Source: Legionella_C sp963803545
Lineage (GTDB): Bacteria > Pseudomonadota > Gammaproteobacteria > Legionellales > Legionellaceae
DNA length: 64,000 bases
Direction of reading: 5' to 3'
Assembly (NCBI GenBank): GCA_963803545.1
Contig: CAWDMX010000001.1
Coordinates: forward strand, 310,001-374,000
Shown: piece after piece, positions 25,550 through 34,258 of the stretch
Numbering within the stretch: the stretch's first letter is position 1
Layout: each line of letters opens with the position of its first letter
Made by a program: the position numbers and the translations under genes
The notes under the pieces: model-generated
The model's input: only the letters and a program-made list of their open reading frames with translations
What the model was told of the DNA's origin: nothing
Databases searched by the model: none

Positions 25550-26334
25550 AATTAGAGTATACTCGCTCATTGGGGTAGACTCCGGCTGCCCTACGCGTGC
25601 CTTTACTACGGAACGCAGCCGGAGTGGAGCTGTGCGCTAAGAAACCGGTGCCCTATTGTCCGCACAAGCAATTAAAAGCGGTTGCTACCTTTTTTTTAAA
25701 ATGCTGCCGTGGAGCTCTCAAATTACGAATAGATTGTCTCAAGCGCATCGTAATTTTTTTTCAAGCAATGAGTCTTCATTGTTAAGCCTTGTGCGAAGCT
25801 TGGGCAGGCGAAAAACAGGTGCTAATAGCCTGCATTTAAGACGCTGTACACAGAGTTATCCACAGAAAATGGGGATAACTTCACCAGTCACTCGATAGGA
25901 AAATAAAAAAACTCGTTACTGCAAGCGGATAGTAAAGGCGTGGGAATTTAAAATGAAAAATATGTTGGCTTGAAATGAAAATTTATCCACAACTTTAAAA
26001 TCGTTGGGTGGAGATTTTGCGTTTTTGATTATAGCTAAATAAAAATTTAAAAAACAGTCTTGACTTGAAAGATTTAGCGATTATTTTTTGTCGAAATCCT
26101 AGCCCGCCTTAAGGAAGCCTCTTACGGCAAGCCGTTCGCTCTTTTTTAAAAACAGAGACGGCTAAAATTACTAAAACTTAAGAGTGATTGAATTTTGCGC
26201 GCTTATACACTATAACGCTATTTTTGGGGCAACCATCCTTACGCGCTCACACAGGTGAGTGCGGCAGTACTTCAAGGAGGCGTGCTGAGTGGGATTGTTA
26301 ATTGAGCATCTTCAGCGGTAAGAGGTGGGACTTT
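25550..26334. other. Gene-poor 0.8 kb with DnaA-box-like 9-mers and hairpins
   Basis: No gene was recognised. An 11-bp perfect inverted repeat ACTCCGGCTGC (25579-25589) and GCAGCCGGAGT (25615-25625) lies just after the DUF885 gene. Two perfect DnaA boxes TTATCCACA occur at 25856-25864 and 25983-25991, with a near match in reverse at 25870-25878, followed by an AT-rich tract to about 26100. A short hairpin (26243-26250/26255-26262, loop ACAG) lies before the next gene. A DnaA-binding regulatory site or origin-like element is possible. Confidence 0.4.
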
Positions 26335-27516
26335 GTGAAAAGCTATGACGTGATAATTGTAGGCGCAGGAGCCGCAGGATTGATGTGCGCTATAGAGGCC
26401 GGGAAACGAGGACGTCGTGTTTTAATTGTGGATCACACAAATAAAGTCGGAAAGAAAATACTAATGTCTGGCGGTGGGCGGTGCAATTTTACCAATCTTT
26501 GTGTAGAACCAAAACACTATCTATCAGCCAACCCTCATTTTTGTAAATCGGCGCTTAATCGTTACACTGCTTCGGATTTTATTCGGCTTGTAGAAAGCTT
26601 TAAAATAGCGTACCACGAAAAGTCACACGGTCAGCTTTTTTGCGACACTAAAGCCTCAGAAATAGTAAAGATGCTGCTCGCATGCTGTGAGCAAGCACGG
26701 GTAACTATTGAATTAAATCGATCCATCCAGTCTGTTACCACAAACGGTGCACGCTACCAGGTGGTATTAACAACAGGGGAAACAGTCCACGCGACCTCAT
26801 TAGTCGTGGCAACAGGAGGTCTGTCAATACCAACAATGGGCGCCTCGCCCTTCGGCTATCAGTTAGCGGTAGACTTTGGTTTAACTGTTCTCCCGAATCG
26901 GCCCGGGTTAGTTCCGTTTACCTTGCAACCGGTTGAAAAACAAAAATACAGCATGCTTTCGGGGATAGCCTTACCCACGTCAGTTTCCTGTAATAATCAG
27001 CAGTTTGACCTCGACATGCTGTTTACCCATCGTGGATTAAGTGGTCCGGCTATGTTGCAAATATCGTCTTTTTGGCAACCAGGGGATACTTTAGCCGTTA
27101 GCTTGGAGCCCGGATTTAATTGGCAAGCATTGCTTACACAACAAAAATTAAAACAGCCGGCGCAACGGGTAAAAAATTTTTTAGAGCAATGGCTCCCCAA
27201 GCGTCTCGTAGCCGTCTTTTTAACAGCAAGTGATTTAGAGCAAAGTCTGCAACAATGCAGTGAAAAAAAATTAAATGAAATAGCCAATAGCCTTAGTAAT
27301 TGGCAAATAAAACCCAACAATACCGAGGGATACCGAACCGCCGAAGTTACCCTCGGTGGTGTGGATACGTCTGAACTATCCTCACAGACAATGGAAGCTA
27401 AAAACAACCCGGGTCTCTTCTTCATTGGGGAAGTGGTCGATGTAACCGGCTGGCTTGGCGGATACAATTTTCAGTGGGCTTGGTCATCGGGGTGGGCTGC
27501 CGGCCAAGTAGTCTAA
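26335..27516 (+). CDS. BaiN/RdsA (HI0933) family FAD oxidoreductase
   Basis: A 393-residue flavoprotein. The dinucleotide-binding start is YDVIIVGAGAAGLMCAIEAG (G10, G12, G15); GKKILMSGGGRCNFTN and the C-terminal NPGLFFIGEVVDVTGWLGGY are signatures of the HI0933/YhiN family. The E. coli member is uncharacterised or linked to reduction of cyclic substrates; the substrate here is unknown. GTG at 26335 has AGAGGTG upstream and matches the family start; a TTG at 26302 is an in-frame alternative. Confidence 0.9.
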   Translation: MKSYDVIIVGAGAAGLMCAIEAGKRGRRVLIVDHTNKVGKKILMSGGGRCNFTNLCVEPKHYLSANPHFCKSALNRYTASDFIRLVESFKIAYHEKSHGQLFCDTKASEIVKMLLACCEQARVTIELNRSIQSVTTNGARYQVVLTTGETVHATSLVVATGGLSIPTMGASPFGYQLAVDFGLTVLPNRPGLVPFTLQPVEKQKYSMLSGIALPTSVSCNNQQFDLDMLFTHRGLSGPAMLQISSFWQPGDTLAVSLEPGFNWQALLTQQKLKQPAQRVKNFLEQWLPKRLVAVFLTASDLEQSLQQCSEKKLNEIANSLSNWQIKPNNTEGYRTAEVTLGGVDTSELSSQTMEAKNNPGLFFIGEVVDVTGWLGGYNFQWAWSSGWAAGQVV

Positions 27517-27715
27517 CCCGGCGGAGGGTGTTTTTTTATACTTAATTTTTAAAGGACACGGCAAATCACCCGCAACAAAGAAGCGGTAAAGCCGCTTAAA
27601 ATGCAAAAAAAACTTCAGCGCAGTTTTCTGTAATAAACAAAGGTTAATAGCAACGGTTGAAGTTTCAGTTTTAATCTTGTAATTCTTAAGCAAAAACGCT
27701 ACTATCTCCAATTCT

Positions 27716-27792
27716 CGGGGCGTAGCGCAGCCTGGTAGCGTACTAGCATGGGGTGCTAGTGGTCGAAGGTTCAAATCCTTCCGTCCCGACCA
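27716..27792 (+). tRNA. tRNA-Pro (anticodon GGG)
   Basis: A 77-nt cloverleaf. The acceptor CGGGGCG pairs with CGTCCCG, followed by A73 and an encoded CCA. The anticodon stem CTAGC/GCTAG holds the loop ATGGGGT with anticodon GGG, reading CCC and CCU. The T arm is GAAGG-TTCAAAT-CCTTC. An AT-rich insert with orphan genes and insertion sequences follows at once, which fits use of the tRNA 3' end as an integration point; no repeat of the tRNA end was seen further on. Confidence 0.96.
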
Positions 27793-27996
27793 AGCCCAGT
27801 AGGGGTTTTAAGAAATTCCTCTTCCCCGCGACATTCAAGTCGATCCAAATAACGATCCAAAATTATTTTTGTACCTCTATAAATGTCCTAGCTAATCTTC
27901 ATATTAAGCTAACAATATCTCACTCCTATATTGACCTATACTTCTCTAATGCTGAGTTGATTAATATATCCCAAGGATTAAAGAGAGAGGATGCCC

Positions 27997-28374
27997 ATGG
28001 ATGAATCAAAACTAACTTGCATAACCGATTTTATTATTAATTACTTAAATAATGTCCTTAATATAAATATATTATTAGTAACTATTGGGTTAGCTTTATT
28101 GTTTTGGACATTTAAAGCTTCTAATCAAGAAATAAAAAATCAATGGTGGCTTGCTCTAATTTCCCTTTCTATCCTATTAGGGATATTTTCAATCATCCAA
28201 AATATAATAATTTATAGGGAATTAATTGATGAAATAACAAAAACATCTTTGGGTGGGAAAGTTGATCTAACTAAACCTTTGACCAAATTAGATATAATTT
28301 TTTACATAGATATACTGATTATCTCCTTACTCTTAATGAGTTTTTTTGGGATAAAAAATGAAAAAAATTCTTAA
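27997..28374 (+). CDS. Orphan membrane protein in the AT-rich insert
   Basis: About 125 residues with three predicted helices (VLNINILLVTIGLALLFW, NQWWLALISLSILLGIFSII, and IIFYIDILIISLLLMSFFGI). The family is not recognised. Base composition is far more AT-rich than the flanking core genes. ATG 27997 is preferred to 27991 because GAGG ends directly before the latter, leaving no spacing. The next gene overlaps by 17 bases, so the pair is co-transcribed. Confidence 0.6.
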   Translation: MDESKLTCITDFIINYLNNVLNINILLVTIGLALLFWTFKASNQEIKNQWWLALISLSILLGIFSIIQNIIIYRELIDEITKTSLGGKVDLTKPLTKLDIIFYIDILIISLLLMSFFGIKNEKNS

Positions 28375-28732
28375 TCTTCTGATTTTATGTTCTCTGGTAC
28401 TTCATGTTCCTTTTGCATATTCATTGGAGGGGTGCCCTCCAATTCAAGGTTTTTGCGCTTTTGCTGCTCCAAAAAACATTAGTCTTTCAATTAAAGCTGA
28501 TTTTGATAAAGCTCCTTCTAATGCCTCTCTACACCTTATGAATTATAGTTCGAATGGTTCAGTCGAATTGAATAAAAAAAATCCCACCGCTGATGAAAAG
28601 TTTCTTCCCTCAACTGTCATATTTGTTTTATGTCTTGGAAACAAAGTGCAAGATACTCAACGATTTGAATTTTCCAATAATACTAATTTAGTTTGCCAAA
28701 TTTCTAATAAAATTATTTGTAATGAGCAATGA
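28358..28732 (+). CDS. Orphan secreted protein in the AT-rich insert
   Basis: A 124-residue protein with a clear signal peptide (KKILNLLILCSLVLHVPFAYS, cleavage about residue 22). The mature part has five or more cysteines (EGCPP, QGFCAF, VLCLG, LVCQIS, IICNEQ), suggesting disulfides in the periplasm or outside. Family unknown. It overlaps the membrane protein gene before it and is followed by a good terminator at 28743-28787, so these two genes form a complete small operon. Confidence 0.65.
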   Translation: MKKILNLLILCSLVLHVPFAYSLEGCPPIQGFCAFAAPKNISLSIKADFDKAPSNASLHLMNYSSNGSVELNKKNPTADEKFLPSTVIFVLCLGNKVQDTQRFEFSNNTNLVCQISNKIICNEQ

Positions 28733-28742
28733 GTAAGGCAAG

Positions 28743-28787
28743 ATCGTCTAAATCATGGCTGACGCCCTAATTCAGACGATTTTTTTA
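28743..28787 (+). terminator. Rho-independent terminator of the orphan pair
   Basis: ATCGTCTAAAT (28743-28753) pairs with ATTCAGACGAT (28770-28780), one mismatch, and is followed by a run of T to 28787. Confidence 0.75.
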
Positions 28788-28849
28788 TTCCAAGGATCGA
28801 CAAACCCGTATAGAAATGATCAAATGCTTCCTTTTTTCTAGGGAACATC

Positions 28850-29421
28850 ATGCAATCAGACTTGCTATCACACTTCCAAACACTCGAAGATCCCAGAATT
28901 GACAGAACTAAACGCTACCCATTGATTGAAATTATTTTTTTGATTATCAGTGCAACAATATCTGGCTGTGAAGGCTGGAAATCAATTAGAGATTTTGGAT
29001 TGCTTAAGCTCGATTGGTTGAGAAAATTTCTACCCTATGAAAATGGAATTCCAGTTGATGACACCATCGCACGCGTAATGAGAAAACTAGATACTAAACA
29101 GTTTGCCAATTGCTTTACACGCTGGATTCAAGCAGTAACAAAAGCAACAGATGGTGATGTTATAGCTATTGATGGAAAAACATTAAGGCGCAGTTTTAAC
29201 ACAGCTGATCAGAAATCAGCTATTCATATGGTTAGTGCTTGGAGTACTGCTAATGGCGTTGTATTAGGGCAAGAAAAACGGCTGAAAAAAGCAATGAGAT
29301 CACGGCCATTCCTGAATTGCTAAATAGCTTGGCTATTAAAGGATGCATCATCACCATTGATGCGATGGGATGCCAAAAAGATATATCTGAGCAAATTGTA
29401 AAGCAAAAAGGTGATTATTTA
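28850..29421 (+). pseudogene. ISAs1-type (H-repeat) transposase, frameshifted and interrupted
   Basis: The start MQSDLLSHFQTLEDPRIDRT and later VIAIDGKTLRRSF (first catalytic D) are hallmarks of ISAs1/H-repeat transposases. At 29274-29278 an A-run is one base short, so the frame shifts; the true continuation TAEKSNEITAIPELLNSLAI with IITIDAMGCQKDI (second D) is in the next frame. At 29421 the gene is cut by an IS6 element. A weak continuation (FFENTYGVEQSGHG) may be visible after 30252. Normal length would be about 370 residues. Confidence 0.8.
29414..29421. repeat. Left 8-bp target duplication of the IS6 element
   Basis: ATTATTTA here is repeated exactly at 30245-30252 on the other side of the element. 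Eight bases is the usual duplication of the IS6 family, so the insertion is recent enough for both copies to be intact. Confidence 0.8.
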
Positions 29422-30176
29422 CGGTTTTGTCGCAAAAATATTTTTAGTCCACGGACGGATTTAATTTGGACGATTTTATGCCGCCAGTCCGTAGAACTGT
29501 TAAAAATAGTTTGATTGGCTGATTGAGCATGCTGTTTTTTTCTGAGCATGTGATGCAATTCAATACCGGCTAACGTCGCATGCGCTGAGCTAAATGTCTT
29601 GAAGCCCTTCATTGGCTTGGTGATTTTCTTAATAAATCGATGGTCTTGTTCCACGATGTTATTGAGATATTTGATTTGTCTCACCGTGAGCTGAGCGAAG
29701 AGTCCACCTAACATAAATAGCAGCGCTAATTGTAAATTAATGGTATTAATTCCAGCTTTGTTAGCACCACTTTTATCTATTGTTACCTTGTTGGGCAAGC
29801 CATTACATCCGATGGCTTTCTCAAAAAATGCACATGCCGCAGACTCATCCCTTTTTTCTGAAAGCATGAAATCAACTGTCTTACCTGCCTTATCAACGGC
29901 TCGGTACAAGTAAACCCATTGGCCTTTCACCTTGATATAGGTCTCATCCATTCTCCATGACATCCCAACAGGGCGCTTATAGCGCTTACGAAATGTCTCT
30001 TTCAATTGGGAAGCATACTCAACAACCCAGCGATTAATCGTAGAATGATCCACTTTAAGACCACGCTCCAGCGCCAGCTCTTCAACATCACGGTAACTTA
30101 AGGAATAGGCTATATACCATCTGACCAGCATTAAAATAATGTCTTTCTTAAAATGACGCCATTTGAAACTAATCAT
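29415..30176 (-). CDS. IS6-family transposase with an altered C-terminus
   Basis: DDE transposase of about 253 residues. The IS6 signatures are YRDVEELALERG with VDHSTINRWV (DNA-binding part), MDETYIKVKGQW (first D), TIDKSGANKAG (second D) and NNIVEQDHRFIKK (E). ATG 30176 starts at MISFKWRHF as in the family. Near 29500 a one-base slip in a short A/T run changes the frame: the native end, QFYGLAA then TAA at 29478-29476, is lost, and the read-through tail runs through the terminal repeat and stops in the target duplication. The catalytic core is intact, so activity is uncertain but not excluded. Confidence 0.85.
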   Translation of the reverse strand: MISFKWRHFKKDIILMLVRWYIAYSLSYRDVEELALERGLKVDHSTINRWVVEYASQLKETFRKRYKRPVGMSWRMDETYIKVKGQWVYLYRAVDKAGKTVDFMLSEKRDESAACAFFEKAIGCNGLPNKVTIDKSGANKAGINTINLQLALLFMLGGLFAQLTVRQIKYLNNIVEQDHRFIKKITKPMKGFKTFSSAHATLAGIELHHMLRKKQHAQSANQTIFNSSTDWRHKIVQIKSVRGLKIFLRQNRK

Positions 30177-30244
30177 ATGAGTCTCGCCCTTGGTATTGAG
30201 GGCACCAATTGTAAACCAATCCTTATTTTTTTGCGACAAAGCCT
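29422..30244 (-). mobile_element. IS6-family insertion sequence
   Basis: An 823-bp element. Its ends are inverted repeats: GGTTTTGTCGCAAAAATA from 29423 and, at the right, the reverse of GGCTTTGTCGCAAAAAAATA ending at 30243. It is flanked by 8-bp duplications ATTATTTA (29414-29421, 30245-30252) and sits inside an ISAs1-type transposase gene. Confidence 0.85.
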
Positions 30245-30252
30245 ATTATTTA
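30245..30252. repeat. Right 8-bp target duplication of the IS6 element
   Basis: ATTATTTA, an exact copy of 29414-29421. Confidence 0.8.
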
Positions 30253-30532
30253 ATAGAGGCTCCCTTTAACACTGAATTAGCGACAAATAATATTTATTTT
30301 TTTGAGAATACCTATGGGGTTGAGCAAAGTGGTCATGGAACTACGTAAATTAGAATGCTAATGAAATGAACCCACTTCCCTAACATTCGGCTTCATAATG
30401 AGCCATGATTAAAGTGTTAAGCACCCTCAAGTTGCGCAAAGACAACCCGGTCTTAAGTTGAAAAGGTCCCGTCGATTGCTAAGTCACAAGCCGGATCGGA
30501 GCGTTTTTTAAGTGAAATCATCAAAACTTCTT
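30253..30532. other. Right border of the insert
   Basis: The first 100 bases probably hold the decayed end of the interrupted ISAs1-type transposase (frame FFENTYGVEQSGHG then stop). The rest, to mdfA, has no gene or clear terminator. Confidence 0.35.
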
Positions 30533-31801
30533 TTAATTAGCAAGGATTTGGATTTTTTCTGCAGTAGTTTGGCGGTTAAAACAATACAGATGCAAACAAA
30601 TAACCCCAATAAGCACCACCCCTGTTAGCAAGCAAAAAAGCCCGAAATGAGGCGTGCTTTGGCTCCTATAAGAAAAACTTGCGACCTCAATACCTACAGC
30701 TTGTATAGCCATACTTATTAAACTGGTTAACGCAGATACCGTGCCTTTACTAATGGGCGTTGAGAACAACACTTTTCGATTCAAAGGGCCGGTGATGATG
30801 CCCGCCCCAAAGGAATAAACCATTAACCCGGGAAGTAGATAAACAAAATTAGGCGCAATCAACACCGGCAGTATATAGCATAGCGCCAAACCGCAGGCTG
30901 AAATTGAAAGCCCGACCTCGATCATTTTTTTCAGATTGCAATAATAGGTTAGTTTTCGTAAAACTAAATTGCCCGCAACTCCCGCAGCAAACACCGGTAA
31001 TTGCCATAATGCGTAATCGTAAACGCTAAGGTGGCTTACCTTAATTATCATCACGGGCGATAAAGCAATCCAGGCAATAATCGGCAAACAAACCAAGCCC
31101 AGGGCGACAGCGCCGCTTAGAAAGATTGGGCTTTTTAGCAAGCACCAGTATTTTTGAAATACCGAAGCAAAATTGAGTGGCTGCGCTTCGATTATCGTTT
31201 GATCCAGACGTTCAGTACCTACCGTCTCTGGCATAAACCGCCACAGCCCCCACAAAGCGATTAGCGCAAAAATACCAATAACGATGAATATACCCTGCCA
31301 AACAAAATGCGCTATAAATAAGGCACCGGCTAAAGGACCCAATAGCGGAGCTAGGGATGCAAGATTAGCAAGCAGCGAAATTATCCGCACCGCATCCATC
31401 TCCGCAAAAATTTCTTGAATAGTCGCATAACCAACCACACTAATAAAACAAAGCCCCATTCCTTGAAAAAAGCGTGCTACAAAAAATTGTTCAATGTTTT
31501 GCGCCCCGGTTATCACTATGGTAAAAAAAACAAACAGCAGCACTCCCGCAAGCATTATCGGTCTTCTACCGAAACGATCGGCGAGCGGTCCTAAAAAAAT
31601 TTGCAGACTTGCTCCGCCAAGAACATAAGCGGTTAGTGAGGTCGCCACGTCCGCATCCGAACCATGAAAACTACTTACAATAGACACCATTGCAGGCATA
31701 ATCATATCATTAGCAATGTAGGTTAAAAATTGATACAACACTAAAAAGCCTGCAAAAAATGACGCGTTTCTTGTGGATATATTGATGAGAGCAGTTGGCA
31801 C
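30533..31801 (-). CDS. mdfA: MdfA-like multidrug efflux transporter (MFS)
   Basis: Twelve-helix proton/drug antiporter of 422 residues. Similarity to E. coli MdfA is plain in FLVLYQFLTYIANDMIMPAM, where the membrane-embedded acidic residue D of IAND is conserved, in LGPLADRFGRRPIMLAGV (MFS loop A motif), and in LCFISVVGYATIQE and LPIIAWIALSPVMII. The start is GTG 31801 with GAGG upstream. It borders the mobile insert and is transcribed toward it. Confidence 0.9.
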   Translation of the reverse strand: MPTALINISTRNASFFAGFLVLYQFLTYIANDMIMPAMVSIVSSFHGSDADVATSLTAYVLGGASLQIFLGPLADRFGRRPIMLAGVLLFVFFTIVITGAQNIEQFFVARFFQGMGLCFISVVGYATIQEIFAEMDAVRIISLLANLASLAPLLGPLAGALFIAHFVWQGIFIVIGIFALIALWGLWRFMPETVGTERLDQTIIEAQPLNFASVFQKYWCLLKSPIFLSGAVALGLVCLPIIAWIALSPVMIIKVSHLSVYDYALWQLPVFAAGVAGNLVLRKLTYYCNLKKMIEVGLSISACGLALCYILPVLIAPNFVYLLPGLMVYSFGAGIITGPLNRKVLFSTPISKGTVSALTSLISMAIQAVGIEVASFSYRSQSTPHFGLFCLLTGVVLIGVICLHLYCFNRQTTAEKIQILAN

Positions 31802-32069
31802 TTAAACCTCGTTAGTTATTTAATGTTGATCTTTAAACAGGATCTTTAGCACGGTGTATGTATTTTTTCTAGTAAAAATTAATTAAAAGTACCGTAACTT
31901 ATGCTTCACAATTATACAATTTAAAACGATTGTAGGCAAATGTAAGCCGAACAAAAAAATAGTTTGTGTACTGAGAACCACTTAACAGATTCCATTTTGA
32001 TCAACATTTTGGTACTATGGATTTAATTTTTACTTTTTATAACATAAATAACCCATAAGGAGGTCCAAA

Positions 32070-33446
32070 ATGCAGACAACATTTGAGAGTTTACGAGAGC
32101 TTCTAGGACTTTATAGTGGTACAGCACTATTAAATACATTTGCATTAGACCAACTAGAAAAACTGACTCCCGATGAGCGCTTCGTTATCTTATCCGATGA
32201 AACCGAGCACAAAGAGTCCTTCTTTAAAATATTTTTATCTAAATTATCCCTTGATTATGAGGGCGGCATTAGGCGTTTTTTGCAGCTTGTGATTGCACTT
32301 AAGAACGAGCAAATACTAAGCTTGCTGGCACAGGGGTCTTTAAAGAGCAACGGCTTCTCCATGGCAACCTATACGGCACGTTTTCATCCACAAATTTTTT
32401 CACTTCTTTTGCAATATTTAGAACATCTTCCTAGAGAAGACCGATTGGCATTATTACAAACCTATGACTCACTTGGAAACGCCACTATTCACAGCAACCC
32501 AAAAAATCTTATTCCTATATTAAACTTTGCCTCTGACTTTAGTAACGAACAACGGCTGTCATTACTAACCTGTAGCACTGGTGCGAACCAAGCGACTGTG
32601 CTGTCAACACTTGTGGAAAATGCATCGACCAATACGGACGCTATAAAATCGATTTTACAATTTACAGCCGACTTTACAGCTCAGCAAAAAATTCAACTGC
32701 TGCACAAAATTATACTCAAAGCCACGCTTTCCAAAAACGATGCTTTAGAGTTAGCGCTCGACTACATAAGCTCCTGTACGTCTGAGGAGCAAGCATCGCT
32801 ATTGTGCGTGCACGATCAATTTGGAAACTCCGTACCGATGCTTGCAGTTCAGTATAACTGGGACAATTGCGAGCGGATTATCGCCAAAATTCTCACCCTT
32901 GATAGCAACGCTCCCCATGTTACTCAATTGCTTTTGCAAAAGAATAAACAACAACAAACTCTCTTTACGCTTGCCCCCTTGCATCAATTTACGTCATGGA
33001 GGCTCACTAAATTGTTGAATAGATTGCAATGCGCGCCTCTGATGGTGGTGTCGCAGGTGCATACGTCTTCCATTTTCCGACAGCAGCTTCAGCAGCGACT
33101 CCAACGCTTTGTTCAATCGGCTGATCCAATTGCTTATACACTGTATAACTGTCTGACTGCAATGGGATCCGAGTCTCGGGATTTAATCAAAAAAGCGAGA
33201 ATTGTAGACGCTTATTACCCCTTCTTAGCAAAAGACAGCGAACGCTTTAACAAAAGGGAACATTTTGAAAGGGTTCTGCGGGCTTTGGAGGATAAGAACA
33301 GTGATTTGTATAGAGCCTTAAATATTCAACGCAAACTTACTGTTTCAAGTTTATTTCCCTGCAACAAGAAAGCAATGACCTACAATGCTCTCTTAACTTT
33401 TGTACAAGAAAAACACTGTAGCCATCGCAGTACACGCTCTATGTAA
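32070..33446 (+). CDS. Ankyrin-like helical repeat protein, effector-like
   Basis: A 458-residue soluble protein without signal peptide. Residues about 109-270 contain four degenerate repeats of around 40 residues with the pattern of a helix, then (L/F)..E.R..LL, then D..GN, for example YLEHLPREDRLALLQTYDS, FASDFSNEQRLSLLTCST and SSCTSEEQASLLCVHDQFGN. This resembles the ankyrin-like repeats of Legionella and Coxiella effector proteins. The C-terminal 60 residues are basic and end SHRSTRSM, without a clear E-block secretion signal. A strong AAGGAGG site precedes ATG 32070. Secretion and target are inference; no close family is named. Confidence 0.7.
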   Translation: MQTTFESLRELLGLYSGTALLNTFALDQLEKLTPDERFVILSDETEHKESFFKIFLSKLSLDYEGGIRRFLQLVIALKNEQILSLLAQGSLKSNGFSMATYTARFHPQIFSLLLQYLEHLPREDRLALLQTYDSLGNATIHSNPKNLIPILNFASDFSNEQRLSLLTCSTGANQATVLSTLVENASTNTDAIKSILQFTADFTAQQKIQLLHKIILKATLSKNDALELALDYISSCTSEEQASLLCVHDQFGNSVPMLAVQYNWDNCERIIAKILTLDSNAPHVTQLLLQKNKQQQTLFTLAPLHQFTSWRLTKLLNRLQCAPLMVVSQVHTSSIFRQQLQQRLQRFVQSADPIAYTLYNCLTAMGSESRDLIKKARIVDAYYPFLAKDSERFNKREHFERVLRALEDKNSDLYRALNIQRKLTVSSLFPCNKKAMTYNALLTFVQEKHCSHRSTRSM

Positions 33447-33463
33447 ACAGATTTACGCGAGCA

Positions 33464-34258
33464 TTAAACCGCTATAGGTGCCTTAATGCTCGGATAAGCT
33501 TGGTAATTTTCAATCGAAAAATCGTCAAATTGGTACTCAAAAATGGTAGATGCCTGGCCTGATATTTTAAGTGATGGCAGTGCTAAGGGACTGCGCTCTA
33601 GCTGAAGGCGTGCCTGCTCAAGATGATTGCTGTATAAATGACAATCGCCCCCTGTCCACACAAAATCGCCAAGCTGCAAGTTGCATTGATGAGCAATCAT
33701 CGCTGTAAGCAAAGCGTAGGAGGCAATGTTAAAAGGTACCCCTAAAAAAACATCGGCGGAGCGCTGGTATAACTGGCAGGATAGTCTGCCGTTAGCCACA
33801 TAAAATTGAAACAGTGCATGGCAGGGCATCAGCGCCATTTTATCAAGCTCGCCTACATTCCAAGCGCTCACGATAAGTCGTCGCGAATTAGGATTTGTTT
33901 TAATTTGGTCAATAACCTCACTGATTTGATCGATTGCTCGTCCGTCATGCGCTTGCCAACTGCGCCATTGCTGGCCGTAAACCGGTCCTAAATTTCCTTG
34001 AGCGTCCGCCCAGTCGTCCCAAATTTTAACGCCGTTTTCGCTAAGGTACGCAATATTGGTGTCGCCTTTAAGAAACCACAGCAATTCGTGAATAATACTG
34101 CGCACATGCAATTTTTTGGTGGTTAATAATGGAAACCCCTGCTGCAAATCAAAGCGCATTTGATAACCAAAAACCGAAAGCGTGCCTGTGCCCGTGCGAT
34201 CGTCTTTTTTAACCCCGTTGTTTAATATGTGTTGTAAAAAATCTAAATAGACTTGCAT
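33464..34258 (-). CDS. thyA: Thymidylate synthase
   Basis: Converts dUMP to dTMP with methylene-tetrahydrofolate. The 264 residues align end to end with E. coli ThyA: DRTGTGTLSVFGYQMRF, the nucleophile C146 in MALMPCHALFQFYV, RSADVFLGVPFNIASYA, and the end YPSIKAPIAV. ATG 34258 matches the family start; the frame is open to 34273. It overlaps lgt by 16 bases, in the run rppH-ptsP-TSUP-lgt-thyA. Confidence 0.97.
   Translation of the reverse strand: MQVYLDFLQHILNNGVKKDDRTGTGTLSVFGYQMRFDLQQGFPLLTTKKLHVRSIIHELLWFLKGDTNIAYLSENGVKIWDDWADAQGNLGPVYGQQWRSWQAHDGRAIDQISEVIDQIKTNPNSRRLIVSAWNVGELDKMALMPCHALFQFYVANGRLSCQLYQRSADVFLGVPFNIASYALLTAMIAHQCNLQLGDFVWTGGDCHLYSNHLEQARLQLERSPLALPSLKISGQASTIFEYQFDDFSIENYQAYPSIKAPIAV

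Noticed and set aside
25550..26334. Calling this stretch the chromosomal origin
   Set aside because: Two perfect DnaA boxes are suggestive, but dnaA, dnaN, gidA or rpmH are not nearby and no skew could be computed.
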